From NCBI GenBank assembly GCA_963762965.1, contig CAVXME010000001.1, positions 1,860,001 to 1,924,000 of the forward strand: a stretch of DNA of 64,000 nucleotides, written 5' to 3'. Below, piece after piece: positions 24,881 through 33,340 of this stretch (positions are counted from its first letter, which is position 1; every line of letters starts with the position of its first letter). Below the pieces are notes generated by a model, which worked only from the letters and a program-made list of their open reading frames with translations, was not told the origin of the DNA and ran no database searches. The stretch is from DATBAX01 sp963762965 (GTDB taxonomy: Bacteria; Acidobacteriota; Terriglobia; Terriglobales; Acidobacteriaceae). Made by a program: the position numbers and the translations under genes.

Positions 24881-24942
24881 AAATGCCAAGTGCTAAGTGC
24901 CAATTGCCCCCACTGAATGCTGATTGCTGAGCGCTGAATGCC
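24881..24942. repeat. Wordy intergenic repeat (TGCCAAGTGCTAAGTGCC / CTGATTGCTGA words)
   Basis: Short related words recur here: ATGCCAAGTGCTAAGTGCCA, then GAATGCTGATTGCTGAGCGC and TGAATGCC. The composition is unlike the flanking genes, and the same style (AGCAATTAGCAATTGGCC) appears at 41325. It lies immediately before the ABHD18-like gene and may have no function beyond being a genome-wide repeat. Confidence 0.5.
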
Positions 24943-24964
24943 GGTTTTGTTATCCTCAATACAC

Positions 24965-26086
24965 ATGCCTTCACGCTACGAACAGTGGATGTACGACTGG
25001 GAAACCAAGCTTACCTCGGTGGACAACAACCGGGTGGTGCGGCCGCTGGATTGGGGCGTCGAATGGGCTCAGGAATGGCCCTGCCGCAATGGCCATCCGC
25101 CGGGATACGTTCCTGACGACGGCGAGAAATTCCTGCGCGAATTTAATGAACGTATCGTGGCGGACAGCGACCAGTTCTTCTCCTACAAGAAGCCGCAGGA
25201 CTTTCGCCTGGAGCGCCGCGAGGTGCAGGTTTTCAGTACACGTGCCGTCCCCGATCCGAAGCTGGAAGAAAAGGTTCGTGGCACATACGGGGAATTCCTG
25301 CGTTTCACTTCTCCGGTGCGAACGCCTTATCCGGAAAACAATCTAGTTAATGCTCGCTGGTTTCCTGCAAAGGGAAATAAGGCCGTTGTTCTCCTGCCGC
25401 ACTGGAATGCCGACGGGCTGGCCTACAATTCGCTGTGCCGTGTGCTGAACTGGCTGGGAATTGCGGTTTTGCGGTTGAGCATGCCGTATCACGACATTCG
25501 CCGGCCGGCCGAAATTCAACGAGCTGATTACGCGGTATCCGCGAACATTGCGCGCACGCTCGATGCCTGCCGCCAGGGAGTGATTGACGCTCGCTGCTGT
25601 CTGGATTGGATCGAGCAACAGGGCTACAGTCAGCTCGGCATCATGGGCACGAGTCTAGGATCTTGCTACGCTTTTCTGACCGCAGCGCATGATTCGCGTA
25701 TTCGGGTCGCGGCTTTTAATCATGCTTCCACGTATGTTGCCGATGTTGTCTGGCATGGTCAATCGACCCGCCACATTCGTGAAGGGCTCGAGTCGAAGAT
25801 CGATCTGGATCGTCTGCGGCGGCTGTGGAGCGCGGTCAGTCCCATGTCGTATTTCAAGCAGTTTGCGCGTTGGCCGAGGAAGTCTCTGATTATCTATGCC
25901 AAATATGACCTGACTTTCTTGCCAGAATTTTCCCGCGACACGGTTGCCGAATTCGAGAAGCACGGACTCGATCACAAAGTCGTGGTGCTGCCCTGCGGCC
26001 ACTACACCACGGGAGAAACGCCTTACAAATATATGGACGGCTACCAGTTGGCCAAGTTTTTCCACACCGAATTTGAACGTTCTTAG
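24965..26086 (+). CDS. Alpha/beta hydrolase, ABHD18-like
   Basis: A 373-residue cytoplasmic-looking protein with an alpha/beta-hydrolase core. The nucleophile elbow is GTSLGS (in 'LGIMGTSLGSCYAFLT'), the acid is probably Asp in 'IIYAKYDLTFLPEF', and the base is His in 'LPCGHYTTGETPYKYMDGY'. The N-terminal region (MPSRYEQWMYDWETKL) and the C-terminal wording fit the ABHD18-type family, whose substrate I cannot give. I used the ATG before PSRYEQWMYD; a start nine codons earlier would lie in the wordy repeat. A 41-bp gap separates it from glyA on the same strand. Confidence 0.75.
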   Translation: MPSRYEQWMYDWETKLTSVDNNRVVRPLDWGVEWAQEWPCRNGHPPGYVPDDGEKFLREFNERIVADSDQFFSYKKPQDFRLERREVQVFSTRAVPDPKLEEKVRGTYGEFLRFTSPVRTPYPENNLVNARWFPAKGNKAVVLLPHWNADGLAYNSLCRVLNWLGIAVLRLSMPYHDIRRPAEIQRADYAVSANIARTLDACRQGVIDARCCLDWIEQQGYSQLGIMGTSLGSCYAFLTAAHDSRIRVAAFNHASTYVADVVWHGQSTRHIREGLESKIDLDRLRRLWSAVSPMSYFKQFARWPRKSLIIYAKYDLTFLPEFSRDTVAEFEKHGLDHKVVVLPCGHYTTGETPYKYMDGYQLAKFFHTEFERS

Positions 26087-26127
26087 ATAAGGCGCAGGGT
26101 CAGTTAGAATAGCTGCTGGAAACGATC

Positions 26128-27417
26128 ATGAAAAATACCTCCATGTCCCGCCCTTTATTCGAAGCCGACCCGCAGATCGCCGCCGCCATCGACGACGAAG
26201 CCCGCCGCCAGCACGAAGGCCTGGAGCTGATCGCCTCCGAGAACTTTGTCAGTGAAGCCGTGCTTGAAGCCGCCGGCTCAGTGTTTACCAACAAGTATGC
26301 GGAAGGCTATCCCGGCAAACGCTATTACGGCGGATGCGAGTTTGCCGACGTGGTCGAAAACCTGGCGCGTGACCGCGCCAAACAACTCTTTGGCGCGGAA
26401 CACGCCAACGTGCAGCCCCACGCCGGATCGCAGGCGAACATGGAAGCCTATGCGGCGGTGATTCAGCCCGGTGACACAATCCTCGGCCTGAACCTTGCGC
26501 ACGGCGGGCATCTTACCCACGGATTCCATCTGAATTTTTCCGGCAAGACTTATCGCGTGGTTCCTTATGGCGTGACTAAAGAAACCGAGACGATTGATTA
26601 CGATGATCTGGAAAAGCTGGCTGAGAAGGAACATCCCAAGCTGATCATCGGCGGGGGCAGCGCCTACCCGCGCATCATTGATTTCGCCCGCATGCGCCAA
26701 ATCGCGGACAAAGTCGGCGCGCTTTATCTCGTGGACATGGCCCACTTCGCCGGACTGGTGGCCGGTGGCGCCCATCCGTCGCCGGTGCCGCACGCTCATA
26801 TCGTTACTTCGACAACCCATAAGACCTTACGGGGGCCGCGCGCCGGCATGATTCTCTGCAAACAGGAATTTGCCGCCGCTATCGACAAGGCAGTCTTCCC
26901 GGGGATGCAGGGCGGGCCGCTGATGCATATTATCGCGGCCAAAGCGGTTTGCTTTCTGGAAGCCCTGCAGCCCAGCTTCCGTGATTATGCGCAGCAGGTG
27001 GTGGTCAATGCCAAGGTTCTCGCCGAAACGCTGGCTGCGGAAGGCTTCCGCATTATTTCCGGAGGCACCGACACGCATCTCATGCTGATGGACGTCTTCT
27101 CCAAGGGCATGTTCGGCAGCGAAGCGGAGAAGGCGCTGGGCGAGGCCGGGATCACCGTCAACAAGAATGCCATTCCGTTCGACACCAATCCGCCCATGAA
27201 GCCCAGTGGCATCCGCATTGGTTCTCCCGCGTTGACGACGCGCGGTATGAAGGAAGCCGAAATGCGCCAGGTGGGACGCTGGATCTCCGAGGTGCTGCAG
27301 CATCGCACCGACGCCGCCGTGCTCGCGAAAATCCGCAAGCAAGTCTTGGAGTTCGCCGAAGGCTTTCCGCTGTATCCGGAGCGTCGGGCCCGGGCACAGG
27401 CGGAGCTTCGCGCTTAA
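26128..27417 (+). CDS. glyA: Serine hydroxymethyltransferase
   Basis: A 429-residue PLP enzyme that converts serine and tetrahydrofolate to glycine and 5,10-methylenetetrahydrofolate in the cytoplasm. PLP binds Lys232 in STTHKTLRGPR. Other signatures are 'ELIASENFVSEAVLEAAGSV', 'GYPGKRYYGGC', 'DMAHFAGLVAGG' and 'PFDTNPPMKPSGIRIGSPAL'. Length and order are standard. The start MKNTSMSRPLFEADP has an alternative ATG at the sixth codon. It is probably independent of the glycosyltransferase that follows. Confidence 0.97.
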   Translation: MKNTSMSRPLFEADPQIAAAIDDEARRQHEGLELIASENFVSEAVLEAAGSVFTNKYAEGYPGKRYYGGCEFADVVENLARDRAKQLFGAEHANVQPHAGSQANMEAYAAVIQPGDTILGLNLAHGGHLTHGFHLNFSGKTYRVVPYGVTKETETIDYDDLEKLAEKEHPKLIIGGGSAYPRIIDFARMRQIADKVGALYLVDMAHFAGLVAGGAHPSPVPHAHIVTSTTHKTLRGPRAGMILCKQEFAAAIDKAVFPGMQGGPLMHIIAAKAVCFLEALQPSFRDYAQQVVVNAKVLAETLAAEGFRIISGGTDTHLMLMDVFSKGMFGSEAEKALGEAGITVNKNAIPFDTNPPMKPSGIRIGSPALTTRGMKEAEMRQVGRWISEVLQHRTDAAVLAKIRKQVLEFAEGFPLYPERRARAQAELRA

Positions 27418-27474
27418 GCTTCAATTCAACCGCCGAGCGCACCGAGTCCGCAGAGAAACGTCAAATTCTAAGAA

Positions 27475-27510
27475 TTCCTCTGTGTTCCTCCGTGTCCTCT
27501 GTGGTTAAAT
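27475..27510. repeat. Dispersed intergenic string (CTCTGTGTTCCTCCGTG type)
   Basis: TTCCTCTGTGTTCCTCCGTG followed by TCCTCTGTGGTTAAAT is a low-complexity string with internal CTCYGTG repeats directly before the glycosyltransferase start. Strings of this type are familiar from acidobacterial intergenic regions. Function unknown. Confidence 0.45.
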
Positions 27511-27517
27511 TCTTTCC

Positions 27518-28714
27518 GTGAAGATTGCCATTGATATCCGGCGCATTACTGAGTTTGGCGTCGGCACTTATACGCGAAATATCGTCCGCGCCCTGGCCCG
27601 GCTGGACCATGAAAACGAATATTTTCTAATCGGCTCCGGAAAATCAGTGGCAGATTTGAACTCTCTGTCACCCAATTTTAAGAATATTCCGCTGCCCGAG
27701 ACCGACACCACGGTCAAGGGATACATGGAATGCCGCGCCATTCTCAAGCGCCTCAAGTGTGACCTGCTGCACGTGCCGCACCTGTTCTGGCTGCCGCGCA
27801 ATCTGCCTTGTCCTTATGTCATGACGGTGCATGATCTGCTGGAGCACATGTACGGGGCCCGCGGAAGTTCCGGCCTGAAGCGGTCCTTACATTTTCAGCT
27901 CACTCGGCGGGTATTACGAGGTGCGGAGCGGATTCTGGCGGTTTCGAACTTCACCAAGAATGAAATCGAAAAAGTTTTCGGAATTCCATCCAGTCATCTG
28001 GAAGTGATCCATAATGCGATTGACCCGCGCTTTCTGCACGGACACGCGACCGAGGCCGATCGCCAGTTTTTGGCTGAACGCTACCAGATCACACATCCTT
28101 TTCTGCTCTACGCCGGGCGGATCAGCCCGCACAAGAACCTGGTGCGCATCATCGAGGCCTTCTCGGCGCTGAAAGCGGAATTGTTCAAAGAAGAGAAATA
28201 TCCTGACTTGAAGCTCATCATCATTGGGGACGAACTCTCCAAGCATCCCGACCTGCGCCGCACCGTGGTCCGCGGCGGGGTGCAGAACGACGTGCGTTTT
28301 CTCGGGTTCGTCCCCATCGACGTGCTGCGGATCTTTTACGACGCCGCCAAAATTTTCGTCTTCCCCTCACTCTACGAAGGTTTCGGACTGCCCCCGCTGG
28401 AGGCCATGGCGCACGGCACTCCGGTGTTGACCTCGAATGCGACATCCCTCCCGGAAGTGGTGGGCGGTGCCGCGGTGATGGTGAACCCGGAAAACGTCTT
28501 CGAAATCATGCGCGGAATGCATCGCGTACTGCTCGATCAGGCGCTGCGGGAGAAGCTCAAACAACGCGGCTATGAACAGGTCAAGAAATTTTCCTGGGAT
28601 GAGTCGGCACGAAAGATTCTGAGAGCGTATGAGGAAGTGGCCGATGGCAGCCGAAAACCCGGGGCACCTTCACGGGAAGTGAAGATGCCTCAGCCAACCG
28701 AAACACTCACGTAG
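27518..28714 (+). CDS. GT4-family glycosyltransferase
   Basis: A 398-residue retaining glycosyltransferase with two Rossmann-like domains (GT-B fold). It starts with GTG (MKIAIDIRRITEFGVGTYTR); the Gly-rich loop for the donor is near the N-terminus. The C-terminal GT4 core has 'LLYAGRISPHKNLVRIIEAF', 'DVRFLGFVPIDVLRIFYDAA' and the donor-binding E-x7-E motif in 'PSLYEGFGLPPLEAMAHGTP'. It probably adds a sugar to a lipid-linked or surface glycan, but acceptor and sugar are unknown. The final codons overlap a REP-like hairpin. Confidence 0.88.
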   Translation: MKIAIDIRRITEFGVGTYTRNIVRALARLDHENEYFLIGSGKSVADLNSLSPNFKNIPLPETDTTVKGYMECRAILKRLKCDLLHVPHLFWLPRNLPCPYVMTVHDLLEHMYGARGSSGLKRSLHFQLTRRVLRGAERILAVSNFTKNEIEKVFGIPSSHLEVIHNAIDPRFLHGHATEADRQFLAERYQITHPFLLYAGRISPHKNLVRIIEAFSALKAELFKEEKYPDLKLIIIGDELSKHPDLRRTVVRGGVQNDVRFLGFVPIDVLRIFYDAAKIFVFPSLYEGFGLPPLEAMAHGTPVLTSNATSLPEVVGGAAVMVNPENVFEIMRGMHRVLLDQALREKLKQRGYEQVKKFSWDESARKILRAYEEVADGSRKPGAPSREVKMPQPTETLT

Positions 28715-28736
28715 GGACGGCCACTGTGGCCGTTCG
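28708..28736. repeat. REP-like hairpin, CACGTAGGGACGGCC family
   Basis: CACGTAGGGACGGCC followed by a short loop and GGCCGTTCG forms a GC-rich hairpin at the 3' end of the glycosyltransferase gene, including its stop codon. A second member in opposite orientation lies at 48302-48330. It may double as a terminator for the glycosyltransferase and the converging receptor gene. Confidence 0.6.
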
Positions 28737-28754
28737 TCGAAAAGGGTTTTGGAA

Positions 28755-31700
28755 CTAAAAATTAAACTTTATCGCCAATTGCACCTGCCGCGGACCGTTG
28801 GCCGTATAGAAGGTCTGCCCGAAGCTCCCATCGTCCAGGGTTGTATCGGGCGTACCGAACACGGGATGATTGAACGCATTCTGCGCCTCCAGGCGCACCT
28901 CAAAGTTCATCTCTTCGCGGAAGGGGAACTGCTTGGCGATCGACAAGTCCGCGCTGAACGACGTCGGTCCCCGGACGCTTCCAATGGTTCGGGGAGCATC
29001 GCCGAGGCTGAAAGGTGGCGGGAGCTGGAAAACGTTCGGATCCACAAAGTAGTTCATAAGTGAGTCCGGACCGTGATTGCGTTTGGGAGTGCCTACGATG
29101 TTAGGCCGCACAATGTACCCGTAGGTCCCATAGGTAGGCAGCGGCGTTCCATCGGCGGTGGTCAGTTGCAGCGGCCGTCCGTCTTGCATGCGCCAGACTC
29201 CACTGGTTTTCCAGCCGCCCACAATCGCATCGAGTACGCGCGGCATGCCTCCCAGGAATGCTTTACCACGCCCGATAGGTAGTTCGTAAACGTAGCTGAA
29301 TTGCACGATCCACGGAATGTCGAAAGTCGAGAGGCTTCGTTCCAGCCATGGTTTGTTGGGGTCCTGCAGGCTGGTACTGCTGCCAATCCAGGTTACGTTG
29401 TCATCGGCAACCGAGGAGTCATCGATTGACTTCGACCAGGTGAAGTTCGCCAAAAGCTGCAGGCCGTTGGAGTATCTCTTTTCCGCGCTCAACTGCAGCG
29501 CGTGGTAGGTAGAATTCGCATCCAGTTGAACATCGGTCGAAACCCCGGTGAACTGAGGATAAGGAAGCTGCAGTTGGAGTTCCTGGATTGTCTGGCTGGA
29601 CAGAACGCTGTTGGGATCGCTAATGGGGCCGCCATTTTGCGAAGAGAAAGGATTGGTAACGTAGGTAAGGAGATTGTTGATCTGAGTTGGCGAGGCGCTC
29701 TCGATCTGTGGACCCAGGAAATCCAATTGGTTGTTGCCGCTGAACGGAAGATGGGTCCCTTTCTTTCCGATGTATTGTGCAATGACCACAATATTGGAAG
29801 GCAGTTCCCGTTCGATCCCGAAGCTCCAGCTCTGTTCATAAGGCGTCTGGTTCGCACCGGGAGTACGGAGGGGCCCATTGGCCCCGTACCCGATGTCATT
29901 CAAGAGGCCAAGCGAACTCCCGGCAGGCTGATTCAATCCATTTGGATATGGGTTGTCCAGGTGAAGATACGGAGTAGCACCATCATTGTTGTAGGTGGTT
30001 ATCATGTTGGTGTACTCGTTGAAACCCTGGCTGCCGTAGGGGACAACCCCAGTGACTCCAGACCTGGACTGTCCGTAATAAATTCCGTAGCCTCCGCGGA
30101 CCACCATCTTGGGCGCGAACTGGTAGGCGAAGCCGAAGCGTGGCTGGATGTCGCTCCAGTCGGTCACGTAGTTTGTCCGTTGGTTCGGCGTGTCGAAAAC
30201 TTCACCGCCATGCAGTTGAAGGGTGGTCGGGCCGTTGAACTGATCCGTGTATGAAATGCTGCCTCCGTTTAAAGGAGACTTTACATTTGGATCAAAGTAG
30301 TCCTGACGATTTAAACGATCGGTGCGGGGCAGGGTCACGTCGTAACGCAAACCGAGGTTCAGGGTCAGTTTGGGAGTTACCTTCCAGTTATCCTGGACGA
30401 AGGTGCCGTACTGGAAGTTCTCCGTCGCCGGTCGAAACTGGATTTCGTAGTAGCCGCTTCCCGTCTGGCCCATCAGGAAACTGGCCATGGGGTCGCCGCC
30501 GCAGGTGGAGATGTCATTGGGGCATGCCGAAGAACCGTGCTCGTCGAAATTGAAGATGCCGACGGGCGCGTTGGTCTGAATGTAGTTCATCTGGTGCAGC
30601 CGTCCCTCAAAACCGAATTTCAGATCGTGCGTGCCATGCACTTTATCGAGGGTGGTGGTCAGCTGTCCCGTGTCCTGGCCCAGTCGGTAGTTGCCGTAGG
30701 GGTCGGTTCCCTGAGAGGTGTAGCCGGCTGATAAGTACTGGCTGATGAAGATGGCGGGGACGCCTTGAAATCCATTGGAATCCAGATAAGAAGGGAAGCC
30801 TAGCGTGCCCAATGGATCGGACACGCCTTGCGGGTTATAGGCGTCAATGTGCCATACGCCTCGGGTAAAGCCGAGCGTGACGTTCAGCAATAAGGTGGGA
30901 CTAATAGTTTCGGTGTCGTTGATGGCGAACAAGTGAGCGTTGGTCCAGTTGGGTCCACCTTCGCAGGGATCGGTGAAGTTCTTAAAGCAATTGAAGCCGG
31001 TGCCATGGTTGTACTGGTAGGAGTACTTCGCGCTCATCAGGTTCTTGTCGCTGAAACGGTGGTCAATCTTGATGTCGAACTGATCGTTGTAACCTTTGTT
31101 TGATCCCGATCCGTACCAGTTGTCATAGATGTTGCCGGTATTGATATTTGGCTGCGGAAACAGGTTCATCATGTTTTGTGCCACCGGATCAATCAGATTG
31201 CCCGGAACGTTCGGTGGTTCAAGGCTAGACGGCAGATTTGGACTGCCGGGGCTGGTGTACTGAGCAATATTGTTGCGGGGAATGAATTTGCTCCGGACCG
31301 CGCCCCCCACACTGGAGTCATAAGTCCCGCTGTAGGGATCCCAAATCTGCCCGGCCGCGACGCTGCACAGCCCCGCGCTGTCAAACGTGCCGCCTTGCGA
31401 CGTGCACACCTCGCCGAAATCTCCGCTACGCTCGGCCATACTGGGGACACCAGCCGTGGCTGAGCCCTGGGTAGTTTCGCGAAAGCCATCGTAGTCAACG
31501 AAAAAGAAGGTCTTGTTCTTGATGATCGGCCCCCCAACAGTGACCCCGTAGTTGTTGCGGCGAAGAGGCGCGATCGGTTGGCCGTAGTAGTCGTTGAACC
31601 AGCTGTTGGCGTCGGTGATCTGGTCGCGGATAAAGTCATAGGCGCTGCCGTGAAACTTGTTGGTGCCCGAACGCGTGATCATGTTGACGACCGAAGCGCC

Positions 31701-32444
31701 CGAAAAACCGTATTCGGCACTGAAGTTCGATTGCTCGACCTTGAATTCTTCCACCGCCTCGGGAGACGCAATATAGGTGGCTTGGGTAATGCCGCCATTC
31801 GGTTCGGAGTTGGTGACAGAGGCGCCATCGCTCAGAATGTCCGCCCCGGCCCCGCGGCTGCCGTTGGAAACAAAGTTGGTCCCGTTGGTGTCGCTGGCGT
31901 GGTTCGAGTCGCTCATGTCTCCGACGCCCGGTGCCAGATAAGTCAGGTCGGTCACATTGCGGTCAATTAAAGGCAGGTCGTTAATAAAGCGGCGGTTGAT
32001 GACCTGACCGGTCACCGCATCTTCGGTTTGGAGGTTTTGTCCCTGGGCCTCGACATCGACGGTTTGCGTCCCGCCGGCGACCTTTAGAGTCATGTCCACG
32101 CTCGCGTTCTCGTTGACATCCACCTTCACATTCGTGCGCACGGTCTTCTCAAAGCCCTTCATTTCGGCGGTCACCGAGTACAATCCCGGCGGAATCGCGC
32201 GGAACAGGTAACGTCCGCTGGCGTCCGACGTCGCCTTAAAGGTGAATCCCTTCTGCTGGTCAGTGAGGACGACCTTGGCCCCCTGTACCACAGCGCCCGA
32301 CGAGTCCGTCAGTTCGCCGCTCACCGTCCCAAAATAACCTTGACCGAAAAGTAAGGAAGACGACGCAATCAAGACAGCGAACAACACAAATCTGGTTACG
32401 ATGCGTTGGCGATTATGGCGAAGTGGCGAAGTGAATGCGGACAT
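28755..32444 (-). CDS. Oar-like TonB-dependent receptor with carboxypeptidase-regulatory domain
   Basis: A 1229-residue outer-membrane receptor, the second of this family in the window and clearly divergent from the first. After a basic N-terminal stretch and signal peptide ending LLFGQ (about residue 35), a CarboxypepD_reg domain occupies about 38-125 (GTVSGELTDSSGAVVQGAKV). The plug follows with 'DLPLIDRNVTDLTYLAPGVG' and the barrel ends in a terminal Phe (LAIKFNF). Several barrel strands carry the usual 'RFGFAYQFAPKMVVRGGYGI' type wording. The substrate is unknown. Its 3' end faces the GT4 gene; upstream lie the RNase P RNA gene and a 237-bp spacer with no other gene. Confidence 0.92.
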   Translation of the reverse strand: MSAFTSPLRHNRQRIVTRFVLFAVLIASSSLLFGQGYFGTVSGELTDSSGAVVQGAKVVLTDQQKGFTFKATSDASGRYLFRAIPPGLYSVTAEMKGFEKTVRTNVKVDVNENASVDMTLKVAGGTQTVDVEAQGQNLQTEDAVTGQVINRRFINDLPLIDRNVTDLTYLAPGVGDMSDSNHASDTNGTNFVSNGSRGAGADILSDGASVTNSEPNGGITQATYIASPEAVEEFKVEQSNFSAEYGFSGASVVNMITRSGTNKFHGSAYDFIRDQITDANSWFNDYYGQPIAPLRRNNYGVTVGGPIIKNKTFFFVDYDGFRETTQGSATAGVPSMAERSGDFGEVCTSQGGTFDSAGLCSVAAGQIWDPYSGTYDSSVGGAVRSKFIPRNNIAQYTSPGSPNLPSSLEPPNVPGNLIDPVAQNMMNLFPQPNINTGNIYDNWYGSGSNKGYNDQFDIKIDHRFSDKNLMSAKYSYQYNHGTGFNCFKNFTDPCEGGPNWTNAHLFAINDTETISPTLLLNVTLGFTRGVWHIDAYNPQGVSDPLGTLGFPSYLDSNGFQGVPAIFISQYLSAGYTSQGTDPYGNYRLGQDTGQLTTTLDKVHGTHDLKFGFEGRLHQMNYIQTNAPVGIFNFDEHGSSACPNDISTCGGDPMASFLMGQTGSGYYEIQFRPATENFQYGTFVQDNWKVTPKLTLNLGLRYDVTLPRTDRLNRQDYFDPNVKSPLNGGSISYTDQFNGPTTLQLHGGEVFDTPNQRTNYVTDWSDIQPRFGFAYQFAPKMVVRGGYGIYYGQSRSGVTGVVPYGSQGFNEYTNMITTYNNDGATPYLHLDNPYPNGLNQPAGSSLGLLNDIGYGANGPLRTPGANQTPYEQSWSFGIERELPSNIVVIAQYIGKKGTHLPFSGNNQLDFLGPQIESASPTQINNLLTYVTNPFSSQNGGPISDPNSVLSSQTIQELQLQLPYPQFTGVSTDVQLDANSTYHALQLSAEKRYSNGLQLLANFTWSKSIDDSSVADDNVTWIGSSTSLQDPNKPWLERSLSTFDIPWIVQFSYVYELPIGRGKAFLGGMPRVLDAIVGGWKTSGVWRMQDGRPLQLTTADGTPLPTYGTYGYIVRPNIVGTPKRNHGPDSLMNYFVDPNVFQLPPPFSLGDAPRTIGSVRGPTSFSADLSIAKQFPFREEMNFEVRLEAQNAFNHPVFGTPDTTLDDGSFGQTFYTANGPRQVQLAIKFNF

Positions 32445-32681
32445 TTGCGCCTCCCGGGGAGTTGCGAGGAGGATACTACAATCTCGGTATTACTTTTCAA
32501 GACAATTGCGAATGGAAAATCAGATAAAACGATTTTGGCGTGCTCGCGGGACTCAATGGTGACCCGGGGATACGTCCCGAAATCATCCGCTGTGAATATT
32601 GGGAAACGGGAAGGGTATAAATTCACTGGCACAAAATCGGCACAGTTGCCTGGGAAAGAACCGCAAGTGCAGTTGAAATTA

Positions 32682-33086
32682 GCAGCCGGACCTGTAAGCC
32701 GAATTTTGTCTGCGAGATTGCTCCCGCAGGACGATCATTCCTCTGGGCCCAGCATTACTGCGGGGCTCAAGCGACCTACCCGGAGGTTTGACGCGCCGAG
32801 CCGGCACGTGCCTGAAACCGAAGTCCCAGGCTTCCTCCCTATTTGGTCTTGCTCCGTGTGGGGCTTGCCATGCCCGCGGCATTACTGACGCGGCGGTGCG
32901 CTCTTACCGCACCTTTTCACCCTTACCCTGGCGTTGCCGCCGGGGCGGTATCTTCTCTGTGGCACTTTCCGTCGAACGGGCTTGAACCCGGCCTCCCGGA
33001 CGTTATCCGGCACACTGCTCTGCGGAGTTCGGACTTTCCTCCCCCAGCATCCGAGGATGCCAAGAGCGACCGTCCGGTCCGGCTGC
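32682..33086 (-). ncRNA. rnpB: RNase P RNA (class A)
   Basis: The RNA component that catalyses tRNA 5' maturation. Helix P1 is formed by the ends: GCAGCCGGACC at the 5' end and GGTCCGGCTGC at the 3' end, 11 perfect pairs. Universal core blocks are visible on the minus strand: GAGGAAAGTCCGAACTCC (CR I), 'ACAGAGAAGATACCGCC' (CR II region), 'GGTAAGGGTGAAAAGGTGCG' followed by GTAAGAGCGCACCG (CR III), GGAGCAAGACCAAATAGGGA, GGGTAGGTCGCTTGAGCC (CR IV/V), and the GCCA-interacting tail ACAAAATTCGGCTTACAGG. The 405-nt length is normal for type A. Small open frames inside it are spurious. Confidence 0.96.
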
Positions 33087-33096
33087 CAACTTAGAC

Positions 33097-33102
33097 ATTA
33101 TA
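33097..33102 (-). promoter_or_regulatory. -10 box of the rnpB promoter
   Basis: A perfect TATAAT on the minus strand, preceded by GCT, ends about 10 bases before the P1 helix of RNase P RNA, which is the right distance for initiation at the mature 5' end or a few bases earlier. The -35 region (about ACGACC, 17-bp spacer) is weak. Confidence 0.6.
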
Positions 33103-33116
33103 AGCGAGGATCAGTC

Positions 33117-33158
33117 CTTGGTCGTACGTCGTTGGTCGTTGGCTCTTAGCCGTTGGCC
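33117..33158. repeat. Wordy intergenic repeat (GTCGTTGGTCGTTGGC words)
   Basis: Tandem-like words CTTGGTCGTACGTCGTTGG, TCGTTGGCTC and AGCCGTTGGCC run upstream of rnpB, and a GC-rich hairpin GCGGGCCTTCCAGGCCCGC follows nearby (about 33190-33208). Neither looks coding. Such GTCGTTGG strings resemble dispersed repeats of soil acidobacteria. Confidence 0.45.
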
Positions 33159-33340
33159 CTGGGCGCTCCGATTGGGCCACCGTGAAAGAGCGGGCCTTCC
33201 AGGCCCGCGTTCGAGATCGCCTTTGATTTTACGCGGAGCTGCAAGCGCCGCTCTTCCACGGAATTCCGTCCAGAAAGAAATCTGACGAAACTCTCTTATC
33301 GAACCATCCTGCTAGACTTACTTTGCTGATCTTGCCACGC

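Noticed and set aside
32679..33149. Several short open frames on both strands in the RNase P RNA region
   Set aside because: They lie within a structured RNA with all conserved core blocks and are not coding.
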